Source: Fidelibacterota bacterium (GTDB lineage Bacteria > Fidelibacterota > UBA8477 > JABMPR01). From it: 52,297 bases of DNA. Of this stretch, positions 1 through 8,383 are shown piece after piece; positions within the stretch are counted from its first letter, which is position 1, and each line of letters starts with the position of its first letter. A program made the translations under genes and the position numbers. The notes beneath the pieces were generated by a model. That model ran no database searches. It had not been told where the DNA came from and worked only from the letters and a program-made list of their open reading frames with translations. The stretch spans positions 1-52,297 of the forward strand of contig JABIFG010000173.1 of the NCBI GenBank assembly GCA_018650795.1, read 5' to 3'.

Positions 1-43
1 ATTATATTTAACGAATATAAACCACATGCATGTGGAGGGAAAT

Positions 44-1351
44 ATGCGTAGAAGCTTTCTAGTCATCACCAGCCTAATGATCATTGCCAGTTTTGGTTTT
101 GGTGTGACAGTTATGTCAGTTATTGGATCCTCCACTCCAAATGGTGAAGCGTATGCCGCTGTACAGATAAATTTGGTAAATACTACAGATGTTGGTGGCT
201 TTCAATTCAGTCTGAAGGATATGCCAAATGCGTTATCTGTAGCGTCTGTCAGTCCTGCTGGTAGAACAGTTGCAGAACCCTATGATGATACTGGTGGTGC
301 TGGTGGTATCGGAGCTGGAAATGGTGCCTATGATTTTGGAGAGCCTTATAGTGATATCAATGGTAATGGTACTTATGACCCAGCATTCGCATTCAATTTT
401 AATGACCGAGATACTACCGTCAGTATACTCGCATACAGTCCTACCGCTACACCGATATTCCCTGGAAATGGTCCAATATGCACAATCATATATTCTGTCC
501 CAACAACGGTAAGCGATGAGATCATAGATCTTAAATTTAACGAAATTCTAAATGGAGATACTCCGTTTCCACTTGTGGTCACCGATCCTGATGCTGTTGC
601 TTTGAATACAACCTGGTTAAATGGTCTGCTGACCGTTGGTGGTATCGAAGTCCGTCTCACTGGCGGTGGCGGAACACCTGGTTTTGTTTCATCACGCCTA
701 TCAATCGAAATGAACAATGCTGTCCCAGTTAAGGGTATCCAGTTCAATATTGTTGATGATATGGATTATCTAACTTTTGAGTCAGTACATGGCGTAGGTC
801 GTGGCGTGGACTTTTCTTTTGCCGGGAATGAAGTGGATGGTGAGACTATGATTCTGGGAGTCAACTTCAATGGCCAGGAAATACCTCCTGGTACAGGAGC
901 TATTCTAGAAGTAGACTTTATGATCGCGTCAGGTACCCCTATGGCCGATATAACTATTTCTATCGTTGATTTAATTGTTGCTGCTGAAGGCGGCCTTCCA
1001 TTACCCAGCAATGGTGAGGATTATGTTTTTCCAGTTACAACGGGTGTAGGGGATGAGACTGAAATCCCAACAGCTTTTGAATTAAAGCAAAATTACCCAA
1101 ACCCCTTTAACCCAACAACCACCATAAGCTATAGTGTACCAGAAGCTTCTGAAATAGAGGTAGGTATATATAATCTATTGGGTCAGGAAATTCGCTCACT
1201 ATCTAATGGCCAACATCAACCAGGTGTCTATTCTGCCATGTGGGATGGATTAGACCAGAATGGTGTCCGGGTTGAGTCTGGAATATATATCTATAGAATG
1301 AGTAGCTCTGCTGGTTTTAGTGCCACTAAAAAGTTGGTTATGCTCAAATAA
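44..1351 (+). CDS. Secreted protein with two cohesin-like domains and T9SS type A sorting domain
   Basis: Likely exported across the outer membrane by the type IX system. The N-terminus has basic residues, then a hydrophobic stretch (about residues 4-28) and a small-residue cleavage zone ending near EAYA. Two beta-rich segments follow (about 38-195 and 200-325), resembling cohesin-type sandwiches. The first contains a Gly/Asn/Asp-rich loop (GEPYSDINGNGTYD, about 99-112) typical of calcium-binding inserts. The last 85 or so residues start with the NYPNPFNPTT signature and form the sorting domain (IYNLLGQEI, SGIYIYRM). I chose ATG 44 over an in-frame ATG at 26, because GGAGGG at 34-39 is correctly spaced only for 44. 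Function of the exposed part is unknown; surface adhesion or substrate binding is a guess. A terminator follows directly. Confidence 0.8.
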   Translation: MRRSFLVITSLMIIASFGFGVTVMSVIGSSTPNGEAYAAVQINLVNTTDVGGFQFSLKDMPNALSVASVSPAGRTVAEPYDDTGGAGGIGAGNGAYDFGEPYSDINGNGTYDPAFAFNFNDRDTTVSILAYSPTATPIFPGNGPICTIIYSVPTTVSDEIIDLKFNEILNGDTPFPLVVTDPDAVALNTTWLNGLLTVGGIEVRLTGGGGTPGFVSSRLSIEMNNAVPVKGIQFNIVDDMDYLTFESVHGVGRGVDFSFAGNEVDGETMILGVNFNGQEIPPGTGAILEVDFMIASGTPMADITISIVDLIVAAEGGLPLPSNGEDYVFPVTTGVGDETEIPTAFELKQNYPNPFNPTTTISYSVPEASEIEVGIYNLLGQEIRSLSNGQHQPGVYSAMWDGLDQNGVRVESGIYIYRMSSSAGFSATKKLVMLK

Positions 1352-1372
1352 TTCAGACCAGATAAATTTTAA

Positions 1373-1402
1373 AAAAAGCCCCGGTTTTCACTGGGGCTTT
1401 TT
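1373..1402 (+). terminator. Rho-independent terminator after the T9SS protein
   Basis: AAAAAGCCCC pairs with GGGGCTTTTT around a ten-base loop, 20 bases after the stop codon, with the T-run inside the 3' arm. It separates the secreted protein gene from the tRNA. Confidence 0.85.
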
Positions 1403-1446
1403 GTTGCTTGAAACCAATCCAGTTCTATCTTGCGACGCTTTTTTAA

Positions 1447-1529
1447 GCCGCGGTGGCGGAATTGGTAGACGCGCTAGATTTAGGATCTAGTAAGCTCAGC
1501 TTGTGGAGGTTCGACCCCTCTCCGCGGTA
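1447..1529 (+). tRNA. tRNA-Leu (anticodon UAG)
   Basis: The acceptor stem GCCGCGG (1447-1453) pairs with CCGCGGT (1522-1528, one G-U), with discriminator A1529. The anticodon stem CTAGA/TCTAG encloses a seven-base loop whose middle bases 1481-1483 read TAG, so it decodes CUA (and other CUN) leucine codons. The long variable arm between the anticodon stem and the T arm marks a class II tRNA, and the T loop GTTCGACCC is canonical. No CCA is encoded (the next bases are CAA). It sits alone between two terminators. Confidence 0.95.
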
Positions 1530-1530
1530 C

Positions 1531-1559
1531 AAAGCAAACGAGAAATCGTTTGCTTTTTT
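1531..1559 (+). terminator. Rho-independent terminator after tRNA-Leu
   Basis: AAAGCAAACG (1531-1540) pairs perfectly with CGTTTGCTTT (1547-1556) around AGAAAT, followed by more T. It begins two bases after the tRNA discriminator. Confidence 0.85.
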
Positions 1560-1683
1560 GTTTTATAAAGGGTTCGTATCCTTTCGGCCATTCATCACCG
1601 CCCAATCCTGAGAAGTGAATATATCAATCCGACATAGGAGTATATTGAAATGATATAAATGTCATGAAAATCACCGCTTAAGA

Positions 1684-1710
1684 TTAGAATTAAAGCACGC
1701 TAAATATAAT
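1684..1710 (+). promoter_or_regulatory. Possible promoter in the 1560-1863 intergenic stretch
   Basis: A perfect TATAAT lies at 1705-1710, with a weak TTAGAA at 1684-1689 (15-base spacer). It is 150 bases upstream of the VSGD-repeat gene. The rest of the 304-base gap (1560-1863) shows no gene, no RNA structure I recognise and no strong repeat. Confidence 0.3.
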
Positions 1711-1863
1711 ATACACAATAGACTAGATAAATAGTGCCCAGCATGGCATGGGATTGGTTTATTAGGGGACAATGTTCGAATTAATATTTTTAGAAACCTT
1801 TTATCGATTCGTATGACCGATTACAGAAACAACGCGATAAAACAATTAGAGAGAAGGTAAATC

Positions 1864-2577
1864 ATGGAGCAAATTATGAAATCAAGATCATTTATCTCAG
1901 TCGTGTCAATCCTCTTTGGGCTTAGCTCTTTAGCTTTTGCACAGAACTCAGTAAGCAGTGATATTCACATTGCCAAAGGCAAAAAAGTCTCAAGAAATAT
2001 CTCCACCGTGAGTGGTGATGTTTTTGTTGGGAGCGGCGCCAGGATCAAGGGTGGTGTCACGGCTGTGAGCGGTGATATAGAAATTGGTTCAAAAGCTTTT
2101 GTGCAAAATGTTGAGGTTGTCAGTGGCAATATTTCCATCGGGAAAGGCGCCAGTGCTGCTCAACTAGAAACCGTCAGTGGAGACATTCATCTCTATGAAA
2201 AGAGTGGTGTGTCCAGATCAATCGAAACTGTCAGTGGAGATGTGAACTGTGACTCCGGTTCTGATATTACCAAAAATATAATTACCGTGAGCGGAGATAT
2301 TGAACTGGATGATTCTAGACTTAGAGGAGATCTCAAAACAGTTTCTGGAGATATCTCATTGTTTAATGGCTCCATGATAGACGGTGATATCATAATCAAT
2401 CGAAAATCTAATGTTGTGTTGTTTCATGATGGAAAACTCAAGATCATCATAGATATGAATTCGGTTGTGAAGGGTTCTATCCTCGTGGAAGAACCTAATT
2501 CTAATGTAATTGTATACCTTGCCAATGGTGGCAAAGTAAAAGGCAAAATTATAAACGCTGAGGTACGGGAGCAATAG
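1864..2577 (+). CDS. Secreted VSGD-repeat protein, predicted beta-solenoid (bactofilin/DUF4097-like)
   Basis: Has an N-terminal signal peptide with likely cleavage after AFA (residue 26), so it is periplasmic or surface exposed. The body is seven tandem repeats built on V-S-G-(D/N)-(I/V), with the V at residues 49, 68, 86, 104, 123, 142 and 160 (period 18-19), followed by two or three degenerate rungs. This spacing and the alternating hydrophobic pattern suggest a right-handed beta-solenoid such as in bactofilins or DUF4097 proteins. There is a single Cys in the repeats. The start ATG 1864 is supported by GAGAAGG seven bases upstream. It is 38 bases before the DUF5916 gene, probably co-transcribed. 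The family assignment is by repeat style only. Confidence 0.7.
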   Translation: MEQIMKSRSFISVVSILFGLSSLAFAQNSVSSDIHIAKGKKVSRNISTVSGDVFVGSGARIKGGVTAVSGDIEIGSKAFVQNVEVVSGNISIGKGASAAQLETVSGDIHLYEKSGVSRSIETVSGDVNCDSGSDITKNIITVSGDIELDDSRLRGDLKTVSGDISLFNGSMIDGDIIINRKSNVVLFHDGKLKIIIDMNSVVKGSILVEEPNSNVIVYLANGGKVKGKIINAEVREQ

Positions 2578-2615
2578 TTCATTGGTCCTGAATTGAGGTG
2601 AAAGGATGAATAAAA

Positions 2616-5279
2616 ATGAAAAATATGCGACTGTTTACTCTTCTATTGTGTGGAACAATACCAATTATCATGTTTGGATCCCCACAATTAAAAGGGAGTG
2701 CTCAGGACCGCAGTATTTCAGCCTTTCGCCTGAACGGGACTCCAATTGAAGTAGATGGAAGACTCGATGACCCTGTCTGGCAGGAACTTCCACGACAGGG
2801 CGACTTTTTACAGCGTAATCCTGATGATGGTTCTAAAGCAACCCAACGAACAGAATTTGCGGTAGCCTATAATTCCGAGTTCCTCTATGTAGGAATTCGT
2901 GCTTTTGATGACCAACCTGAACTGATTGATGGGATTCTCACCCGACGGGACGAATCCTCTCCTTCTGACTGGCTCTACATCTCAATAGATAGTTATCATG
3001 ATCACAGAACTGCATTTGAGTTTGGACTCAATGCGGCTGGCGTGAAGCAGGATTTAAGACGTTTCGATGATGACAATGCAGATTTCGACTGGAATGCTGT
3101 ATGGGAAGGGGACGTCAATATAGATGACCAGGGATGGACGGCAGAGTTCGCCATTCCCTTTAGAGAACTCCGTTTTAATAGTGCTGAATCTCTCAATTGG
3201 GGTCTCAATGTTTATCGTGAATTTCCTCGAAATGATAATGAACTGGCTATTTGGAATCATTGGTCGCATGAGGAGACAGGTTTTGTTTCGAATTACGGTG
3301 AACTCTCAGGTCTGACCAATGTTGAGGCTGAACAACCAATATATATTGCTCCTTATGTACTGGGACGCTCTGGTGTTAATGATGCCCAGATGGGCGAATT
3401 TGACCAATATGAAAATTCCATGAGCTTTGGTCTAGATATCCGCAAAAATTTCGATTTGGGCCTCACCTTTACCGGTACCATTAATCCTGATTTTGGACAA
3501 GTTGAAGCAGATCCTGCAGAATTCAATCTCACTGAGTTTGAGAGTTATTTTAGAGAGAAAAGACCTTTCTTCATCGAAGGTGCCAACATTCTAAACTTTT
3601 CCCTGGGGTTTGGTGATGGTGACAATTCCTCAAACACCTTATTTTATTCACGGCGTATGGGAAGAGCTCCCCAGGGTGGTGTGAGTTATGATGGTGGGAC
3701 ACCACTAACTGTTGATGCTCCCGAATTTACTCGTATCCTGGCAGCAGGTAAATTTACTGGAAAATTAGATAACGGTCTATCCATTGGTGTTATGTCCGCT
3801 GCAACTGCTGAGGAAAAAGCCGTAGTTACATATGAGGATGGTCATAAATCCAGCAATGTTATCGAACCTGCTACGACCTATCTGCTTACCCGTGTTCAAC
3901 AGGACTATCGAGGCGGATTGACAACCATTGGTGGAATATTTACTGCAACTTTGCGTTCACTCGATGAGACCAACATGGATTGGTTGCGGGAGAGGGCTTA
4001 TACTGGCGGTTTCGATTTTAATCACCAAACATCCGATAGAATCTATTCCGTTGAATCTGCGCTGGCATTCAGCCATGTGAAGGGCAGTAAAGAATCCATC
4101 CTGTTAACTCAACTTCACCCCGCACGCTATTTTCAAAGACCAGATGCAAAGCACCTGAGCGTCGATTCATCAGCCACTTCCTTAGCGGGGGTGGGTGGAA
4201 AATTCATCGTGGGGAAATCTGACGGAAAGTTAAATATGTTTGGTGGCGTGCTGGCCACGAGTCCCGGCCTGGAGGTCAATGACTTAGGCTTTATGAGATC
4301 CGTGGACAATATAAATGAATTTATCTGGGTTGGATATCGACATTGGGAGCCCGGTGCCATATTCCTCAACTACAATATCAATTTTAACCAATGGGCCAAC
4401 TGGACCTTTGGTGGAGAATCAAAAGGAGTAGGTGGCAACGTAAATGGTCACGCTACACTTAAGAATAATTGGGGAATTGGTGGAGGTATCAATTTTAATT
4501 CGGGTGGAATAGTACCCTTTCATCTACATGGTGGACCTTCTATACGTGGCTCAAAAAATGTGAATGCATGGACCAACCTCTACACAGATAGACGTCGTGA
4601 TATGAGTGCTGGTGTCAATGGAAATTATTTCTATAGCTGGGACGGTGTCCACAGTTTCAATATGTCTCCATCCTTTACCTGGCGACCCAAGAAAAATGTG
4701 TCCCTGTCCCTGGGTCCCAATTTTCGCTTCATGGATGATACCTGGGCCTGGATCACCACCATGGAAGATGCCTCAAGTCAACGACATTATATATTCTCAG
4801 GAATGAAACTTGCCCAAACCACCCTGACTTTCAGGGCTGATGTAACCCTCAGTACCACGCTTTCACTACAGGCATATGCTCAGGCATTTATTATGGGAGC
4901 GGACTTTTTTGACTATCGTAGAGTCGACGATCACACCCAGGAAGATTTTAACCTACGCTTCCAGGATCTGCCTGACCACCTGCTCTCATTTGATGGTAAT
5001 GGTGCTCTTAGTGGTGTTGATATTGATCAGGATGGGATCGCGGACTATTCACCAATTTCTTATGTTTACTCGGACTTTAACTATAGTGAGTTGACCTCAA
5101 ATATGGTCTTGCGCTGGGAATATTCTACGGGATCTGTCATGTATCTGGTCTGGTCCAGAGGTGCCTCAGCATATGATCCAGCCTGGAGATTTAACCCTGG
5201 TGAAGATCTGGGATCTTTGCTGAATCTGGAAGCCGATAATATTTTTCTGATCAAGGTGAATAGGCTCCTGAACTTTTAG
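2616..5279 (+). CDS. DUF5916 outer-membrane protein with N-terminal CBM9-like domain
   Basis: An 887-residue protein. A signal peptide is followed by a CBM9-like beta-sandwich (about 35-225, with PIEVDGRLDDPVW and the W/F-rich segment WNAVWEGDVNIDDQGWTAEF). A long barrel-like region follows (about 230-887) with alternating hydrophobic strands, matching the carbohydrate-binding family 9 / DUF5916 architecture widespread in FCB bacteria. The motif FREKRPFFIEGANIL is characteristic. An AAAGGA sits ten bases before ATG 2616. The C-terminus ends in F, as in outer-membrane barrels. The family's role is not established; glycan or polymer binding and uptake at the cell surface is an inference. It forms a pair with the VSGD-repeat gene. 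Confidence 0.85.
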   Translation: MKNMRLFTLLLCGTIPIIMFGSPQLKGSAQDRSISAFRLNGTPIEVDGRLDDPVWQELPRQGDFLQRNPDDGSKATQRTEFAVAYNSEFLYVGIRAFDDQPELIDGILTRRDESSPSDWLYISIDSYHDHRTAFEFGLNAAGVKQDLRRFDDDNADFDWNAVWEGDVNIDDQGWTAEFAIPFRELRFNSAESLNWGLNVYREFPRNDNELAIWNHWSHEETGFVSNYGELSGLTNVEAEQPIYIAPYVLGRSGVNDAQMGEFDQYENSMSFGLDIRKNFDLGLTFTGTINPDFGQVEADPAEFNLTEFESYFREKRPFFIEGANILNFSLGFGDGDNSSNTLFYSRRMGRAPQGGVSYDGGTPLTVDAPEFTRILAAGKFTGKLDNGLSIGVMSAATAEEKAVVTYEDGHKSSNVIEPATTYLLTRVQQDYRGGLTTIGGIFTATLRSLDETNMDWLRERAYTGGFDFNHQTSDRIYSVESALAFSHVKGSKESILLTQLHPARYFQRPDAKHLSVDSSATSLAGVGGKFIVGKSDGKLNMFGGVLATSPGLEVNDLGFMRSVDNINEFIWVGYRHWEPGAIFLNYNINFNQWANWTFGGESKGVGGNVNGHATLKNNWGIGGGINFNSGGIVPFHLHGGPSIRGSKNVNAWTNLYTDRRRDMSAGVNGNYFYSWDGVHSFNMSPSFTWRPKKNVSLSLGPNFRFMDDTWAWITTMEDASSQRHYIFSGMKLAQTTLTFRADVTLSTTLSLQAYAQAFIMGADFFDYRRVDDHTQEDFNLRFQDLPDHLLSFDGNGALSGVDIDQDGIADYSPISYVYSDFNYSELTSNMVLRWEYSTGSVMYLVWSRGASAYDPAWRFNPGEDLGSLLNLEADNIFLIKVNRLLNF

Positions 5280-5285
5280 GAAATT

Positions 5286-5376
5286 AAGTGAGATGAATTT
5301 TCCCCAGACTATCAGACGTTTGGGGAAGCCCCTCCATTCAGTTGTAACTTCCCTCTCGAAGGGGGTAAATTCACTT
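5286..5376. repeat. Structured intergenic element of nested inverted repeats
   Basis: Outer arms AAGT..GAATTT (5286-5300) and AAATTCACTT (5367-5376) enclose two GC-rich hairpins: CCCCAGAC/GTTTGGGG and a CTTCCC/GGGGG stem. There is no T-run, so it is not a classical terminator for the DUF5916 gene. It may be a REP-like dispersed palindrome or a processed RNA structure. A genome-wide copy count would decide. Confidence 0.45.
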
Positions 5377-5467
5377 ATTAAGGACTTTTAGCGTATAGAT
5401 TCATAAGGAAAATCCTAATTCTTAAGTCTTTTTCTAGATTTTTCTTTCTCAAATAGCCATAAATGAT

Positions 5468-5513
5468 TAATGTCTTGCTCAAGATTGCTAAAAAAATCTT
5501 GAGCAAGACATTA
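5468..5513 (+). promoter_or_regulatory. 19-bp perfect hairpin abutting the kinase start codon
   Basis: The arm TAATGTCTTGCTCAAGATT (5468-5486) is the exact reverse complement of 5495-5513, with an eight-base A-rich loop. The kinase ATG lies one base after the 3' arm, and no good Shine-Dalgarno is visible outside the stem. Either translation initiation is controlled by this structure, or the palindrome is a protein-binding operator. There is no T-run after it. Confidence 0.6.
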
Positions 5514-5514
5514 G

Positions 5515-7944
5515 ATGAAAATATCAGAACATATATACATCCCTATTCTCATATTTGTTAGTGTTCTGGTCGCTGGCAGTCTGGGCATTGTCTATGTCAC
5601 AGGTCAGGATAGTGAGAAACTGGGGATTAAGACTCAGGTCACGGCCGAGCAGGTCGGAATCAGGCTGCATGACTTCCTCACCACCAGAATAACCCGTTTA
5701 GATATCATTCGCGAGCGCATGGAGCAAAAACCTGCTTTGACCGAAGCAGAGTTCAGGACTACAGCTCTCCGCATCCAACATGAGTACCCAGGTTTTCAAG
5801 CCGTCAATTGGATAGATGAAAATGGAATCATCCAGTGGGTCACTCCTTTGAGTAACAATCTGCCTGCGGTAGGAATAGATTTGGTCAAAAAGGCAGACAA
5901 AGGAGCGGCCAAAGTATTCTCTAGAGCTCTCCTGTACCAGATCGACACTGCTTCACCTCTCATCAAGCTAGTTCAGGGAGGTAATGGCTTCGCCACCTAT
6001 CTCCCCATTGTTGTTGATGATAAAATTAGCGGCTTTGTGAACGGTGTATTTCAAATCGAAGAGTTGGTCTCTCAATGTTTTCATAGCTCAATTAGAGATT
6101 TCAATTATGAAGTGATTTTATCAGGTCAACGGGTTTATCTCAGAGGTGAGCCTGAAAATTTTGAGAATCCAACAGCAGTTGGGCGACATAATTTCACAGT
6201 GCTCGGTCAATCCTGGGAGTTGCAGATTGTACCGGGCTCATCGGAAGATGCAACAGCCCTGCTGATGCATGTTTTAACCCTGGTTGTGACTTTTTTGATA
6301 GCCTCACTTCTGGCAGGCTTTACGCTGTACAGGATGAGGTCAAATGCAGAACTAAAAAAAATACATAAAAAAATTGAGCATTCTGAGGCAAAGTTTAGGA
6401 CGATTTTTGATAAATCTCCGGCGGGTCTGATTCGTTATAGCCCAAAAGCCGAGATGACAGACTGGAATCTTGAAGCAGCCTCCCTGTTTGGTCTTGAATT
6501 TCCACCTCAGAAGCGTCGATCTCTTTATAACATGGAGGAGATGAAACCCATTTTATCGGCGGTGAAGGAGACATTGCTGGGGAATCATGCTGCGTATCAG
6601 GGATCTCTGGAACTTCAAGGCAAAACAATTGAAGTTGATGCTAATTTTGAGACATTGATAGAAGGCGAGGATCAAATCCAGGGGGGGATCATACTTCTCA
6701 GGGATGTTACTGAGCAAAATAAGACCCTACGTGGCAAAGAAGTCATGTATGAGATTGGTGAGCTGGTTAACAAGATTAAAGACTTACCCTTACTATTCGA
6801 GGCTATCCAGCACAGCTTAAGTACGATATTAGATACCCGAAACATTTATGTCGCTCTCTATAATGCAGACGCCGATGAGTTCTCATACTCCTTTTATAAG
6901 GATGAATTTGATTTACCCCCACCGAAACCAGTAAAAGGTGAAAAGGGAATCTCCGCTTATGTGATAAGAAGCGGTCAGCCCATATTGCTTACAAAAGAAA
7001 ATTTCTACACCATGAACAAAGAGGGAAAAATTGATTTGTTGGGTACACCTTCGGAACAATGGCTGGGCTGCCCGTTGATTGTAGAAGACAAACCTATTGG
7101 GATAATTGCTGTTCAAAGTTATTCAAAGGATGTTGTCTACGATGAGAGTGACCTGGAGATGCTGACCTTTGTATCGGACCAGATTGCACTCACCATAAAA
7201 ATAAATATTGAGGATGAAAAACTCCGAGAATCCGAAGTAAAGCATCGCGAGCTCTCTAACCAATTGAGTGATTCAAATAACATCAAAGCTTTGCTTCTTG
7301 ATATACTTTCCCACGATCTAAAAAATCCTGCTGGGGTTATTTCAGGGGTTGCTCATTTATTGACACTGGACGATGATGTTAGTAATGAAGTTCAATTGAT
7401 TAAGGACAGCTCAGATGTGTTGCTCAAGGTTCTGGACAATACGACTTCTTTAGCTCGTTTAACCCTGGGAGAAAATATTAGTATGTATGATCTGGATATA
7501 AGCCAGGTAGCACAAGAAGTAGCTGACGAGTTCAAACCCAGTTTTGAAGCACACGGTAAGCCACTTACAATCAATATTGAACCGGGAATTAAGTGTGAAG
7601 CAAATCTTATTATTTCGGAAGTATTTCGTAATTACTTGAGTAATGCACTTAAATACGCGCCCGAAGAAAAACCGGTAGAAGTTTCCATGCAAACTTACTC
7701 TGACCACATTGTATTCAATGTTATTGATATAGGTAATACTATTATAGGCAGTAATCAGGATAGCATCTTTGAGCGCAGCGTTCAATTAGAAAATGGTAAG
7801 AAGCGGGGGTCCGGACTGGGACTAGCCATCGTCAGACGCATAGCCGAAGCGCATGGATCCAAGGTGGGTGTGAGACCAAATGAACCTACAGGAAACATTT
7901 TTTATTTGAAAATACCGCTTATATTGGGCCATAAAGAACATTAA
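5515..7944 (+). CDS. Membrane sensor histidine kinase (CHASE-like, PAS, GAF, HisKA, HATPase)
   Basis: Two-component sensor in the inner membrane. TM1 is at about residues 8-28. A periplasmic input domain (30-245) contains YPGFQAVNWIDENGIIQWVTP, in the style of CHASE domains, and TM2 is at about 246-274. In the cytoplasm there is a PAS domain (about 291-400), a GAF domain (about 411-560), then HisKA with the phospho-acceptor H600 (LSHDLKNPAG) and a HATPase domain with an N box (NYLSNALKYAP) and G box (GSGLGLAIV, 765-773). It lacks its own receiver; the next gene, three bases downstream, is a single-domain receiver and is the obvious partner. The ligand is unknown. The start codon lies next to a long hairpin. 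Confidence 0.9.
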   Translation: MKISEHIYIPILIFVSVLVAGSLGIVYVTGQDSEKLGIKTQVTAEQVGIRLHDFLTTRITRLDIIRERMEQKPALTEAEFRTTALRIQHEYPGFQAVNWIDENGIIQWVTPLSNNLPAVGIDLVKKADKGAAKVFSRALLYQIDTASPLIKLVQGGNGFATYLPIVVDDKISGFVNGVFQIEELVSQCFHSSIRDFNYEVILSGQRVYLRGEPENFENPTAVGRHNFTVLGQSWELQIVPGSSEDATALLMHVLTLVVTFLIASLLAGFTLYRMRSNAELKKIHKKIEHSEAKFRTIFDKSPAGLIRYSPKAEMTDWNLEAASLFGLEFPPQKRRSLYNMEEMKPILSAVKETLLGNHAAYQGSLELQGKTIEVDANFETLIEGEDQIQGGIILLRDVTEQNKTLRGKEVMYEIGELVNKIKDLPLLFEAIQHSLSTILDTRNIYVALYNADADEFSYSFYKDEFDLPPPKPVKGEKGISAYVIRSGQPILLTKENFYTMNKEGKIDLLGTPSEQWLGCPLIVEDKPIGIIAVQSYSKDVVYDESDLEMLTFVSDQIALTIKINIEDEKLRESEVKHRELSNQLSDSNNIKALLLDILSHDLKNPAGVISGVAHLLTLDDDVSNEVQLIKDSSDVLLKVLDNTTSLARLTLGENISMYDLDISQVAQEVADEFKPSFEAHGKPLTINIEPGIKCEANLIISEVFRNYLSNALKYAPEEKPVEVSMQTYSDHIVFNVIDIGNTIIGSNQDSIFERSVQLENGKKRGSGLGLAIVRRIAEAHGSKVGVRPNEPTGNIFYLKIPLILGHKEH

Positions 7945-7947
7945 CGA

Positions 7948-8319
7948 ATGAGTGATCAAATGACCGTATTAGTTGTTGAAGACGATTTCGCATCAAGACA
8001 GTATTTACTGTTACTCCTGCGTAAACTCAATTATATGCCTATCGCTGCAGAGACAGGGGAAGAGGCTTTGGAGTTGATGAAGGAAAGCTATGCCGATATT
8101 CTGCTTCTGGATATCGCTTTAGGACCGGGGATAAGTGGATTAGAGCTGGGAGCTCTTTTGAAAGAGCAAGAACGGTTTTCATCAGTTCCTATGGTAGCAG
8201 TTACAGCATTCACCAAAGATAAATTAGCCACTTTCGATGAAGCAGGTTTCTCTGATTATATGGCCAAACCCTATACTATTGTTCAGTTAAAACAATTATT
8301 AGAAAAACATCTTAATTAG
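7948..8319 (+). CDS. Single-domain response regulator (CheY-like receiver)
   Basis: A 123-residue receiver with the complete phosphorylation site: acidic pocket E11/D12/D13, phospho-acceptor D55 (LLLDIALG), T86 and K107 (AKPYT). There is no output domain, so it must act by protein interaction or pass phosphate on. It starts three bases after the kinase stop and is presumably phosphorylated by H600 of that kinase. Its stop is followed by a 64-base gap to metF. Confidence 0.92.
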   Translation: MSDQMTVLVVEDDFASRQYLLLLLRKLNYMPIAAETGEEALELMKESYADILLLDIALGPGISGLELGALLKEQERFSSVPMVAVTAFTKDKLATFDEAGFSDYMAKPYTIVQLKQLLEKHLN

Positions 8320-8383
8320 AAAAAGTACCTAGCTCAAAGTAACAAACCCGTATCATCTAGCTAAAAAAAAACTATTATATAGA

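Noticed and set aside
373-747. 124-codon reverse frame inside the first gene
   Set aside because: Antisense shadow of the cohesin-like domains, without start signals.
5468-5513. Hairpin as a terminator for the DUF5916 gene
   Set aside because: It has no T-run and ends one base from the next start codon; an operator or translational element fits better.
8320-8383. SAM or B12 riboswitch before metF
   Set aside because: Only 64 bases, with no recognisable riboswitch core.
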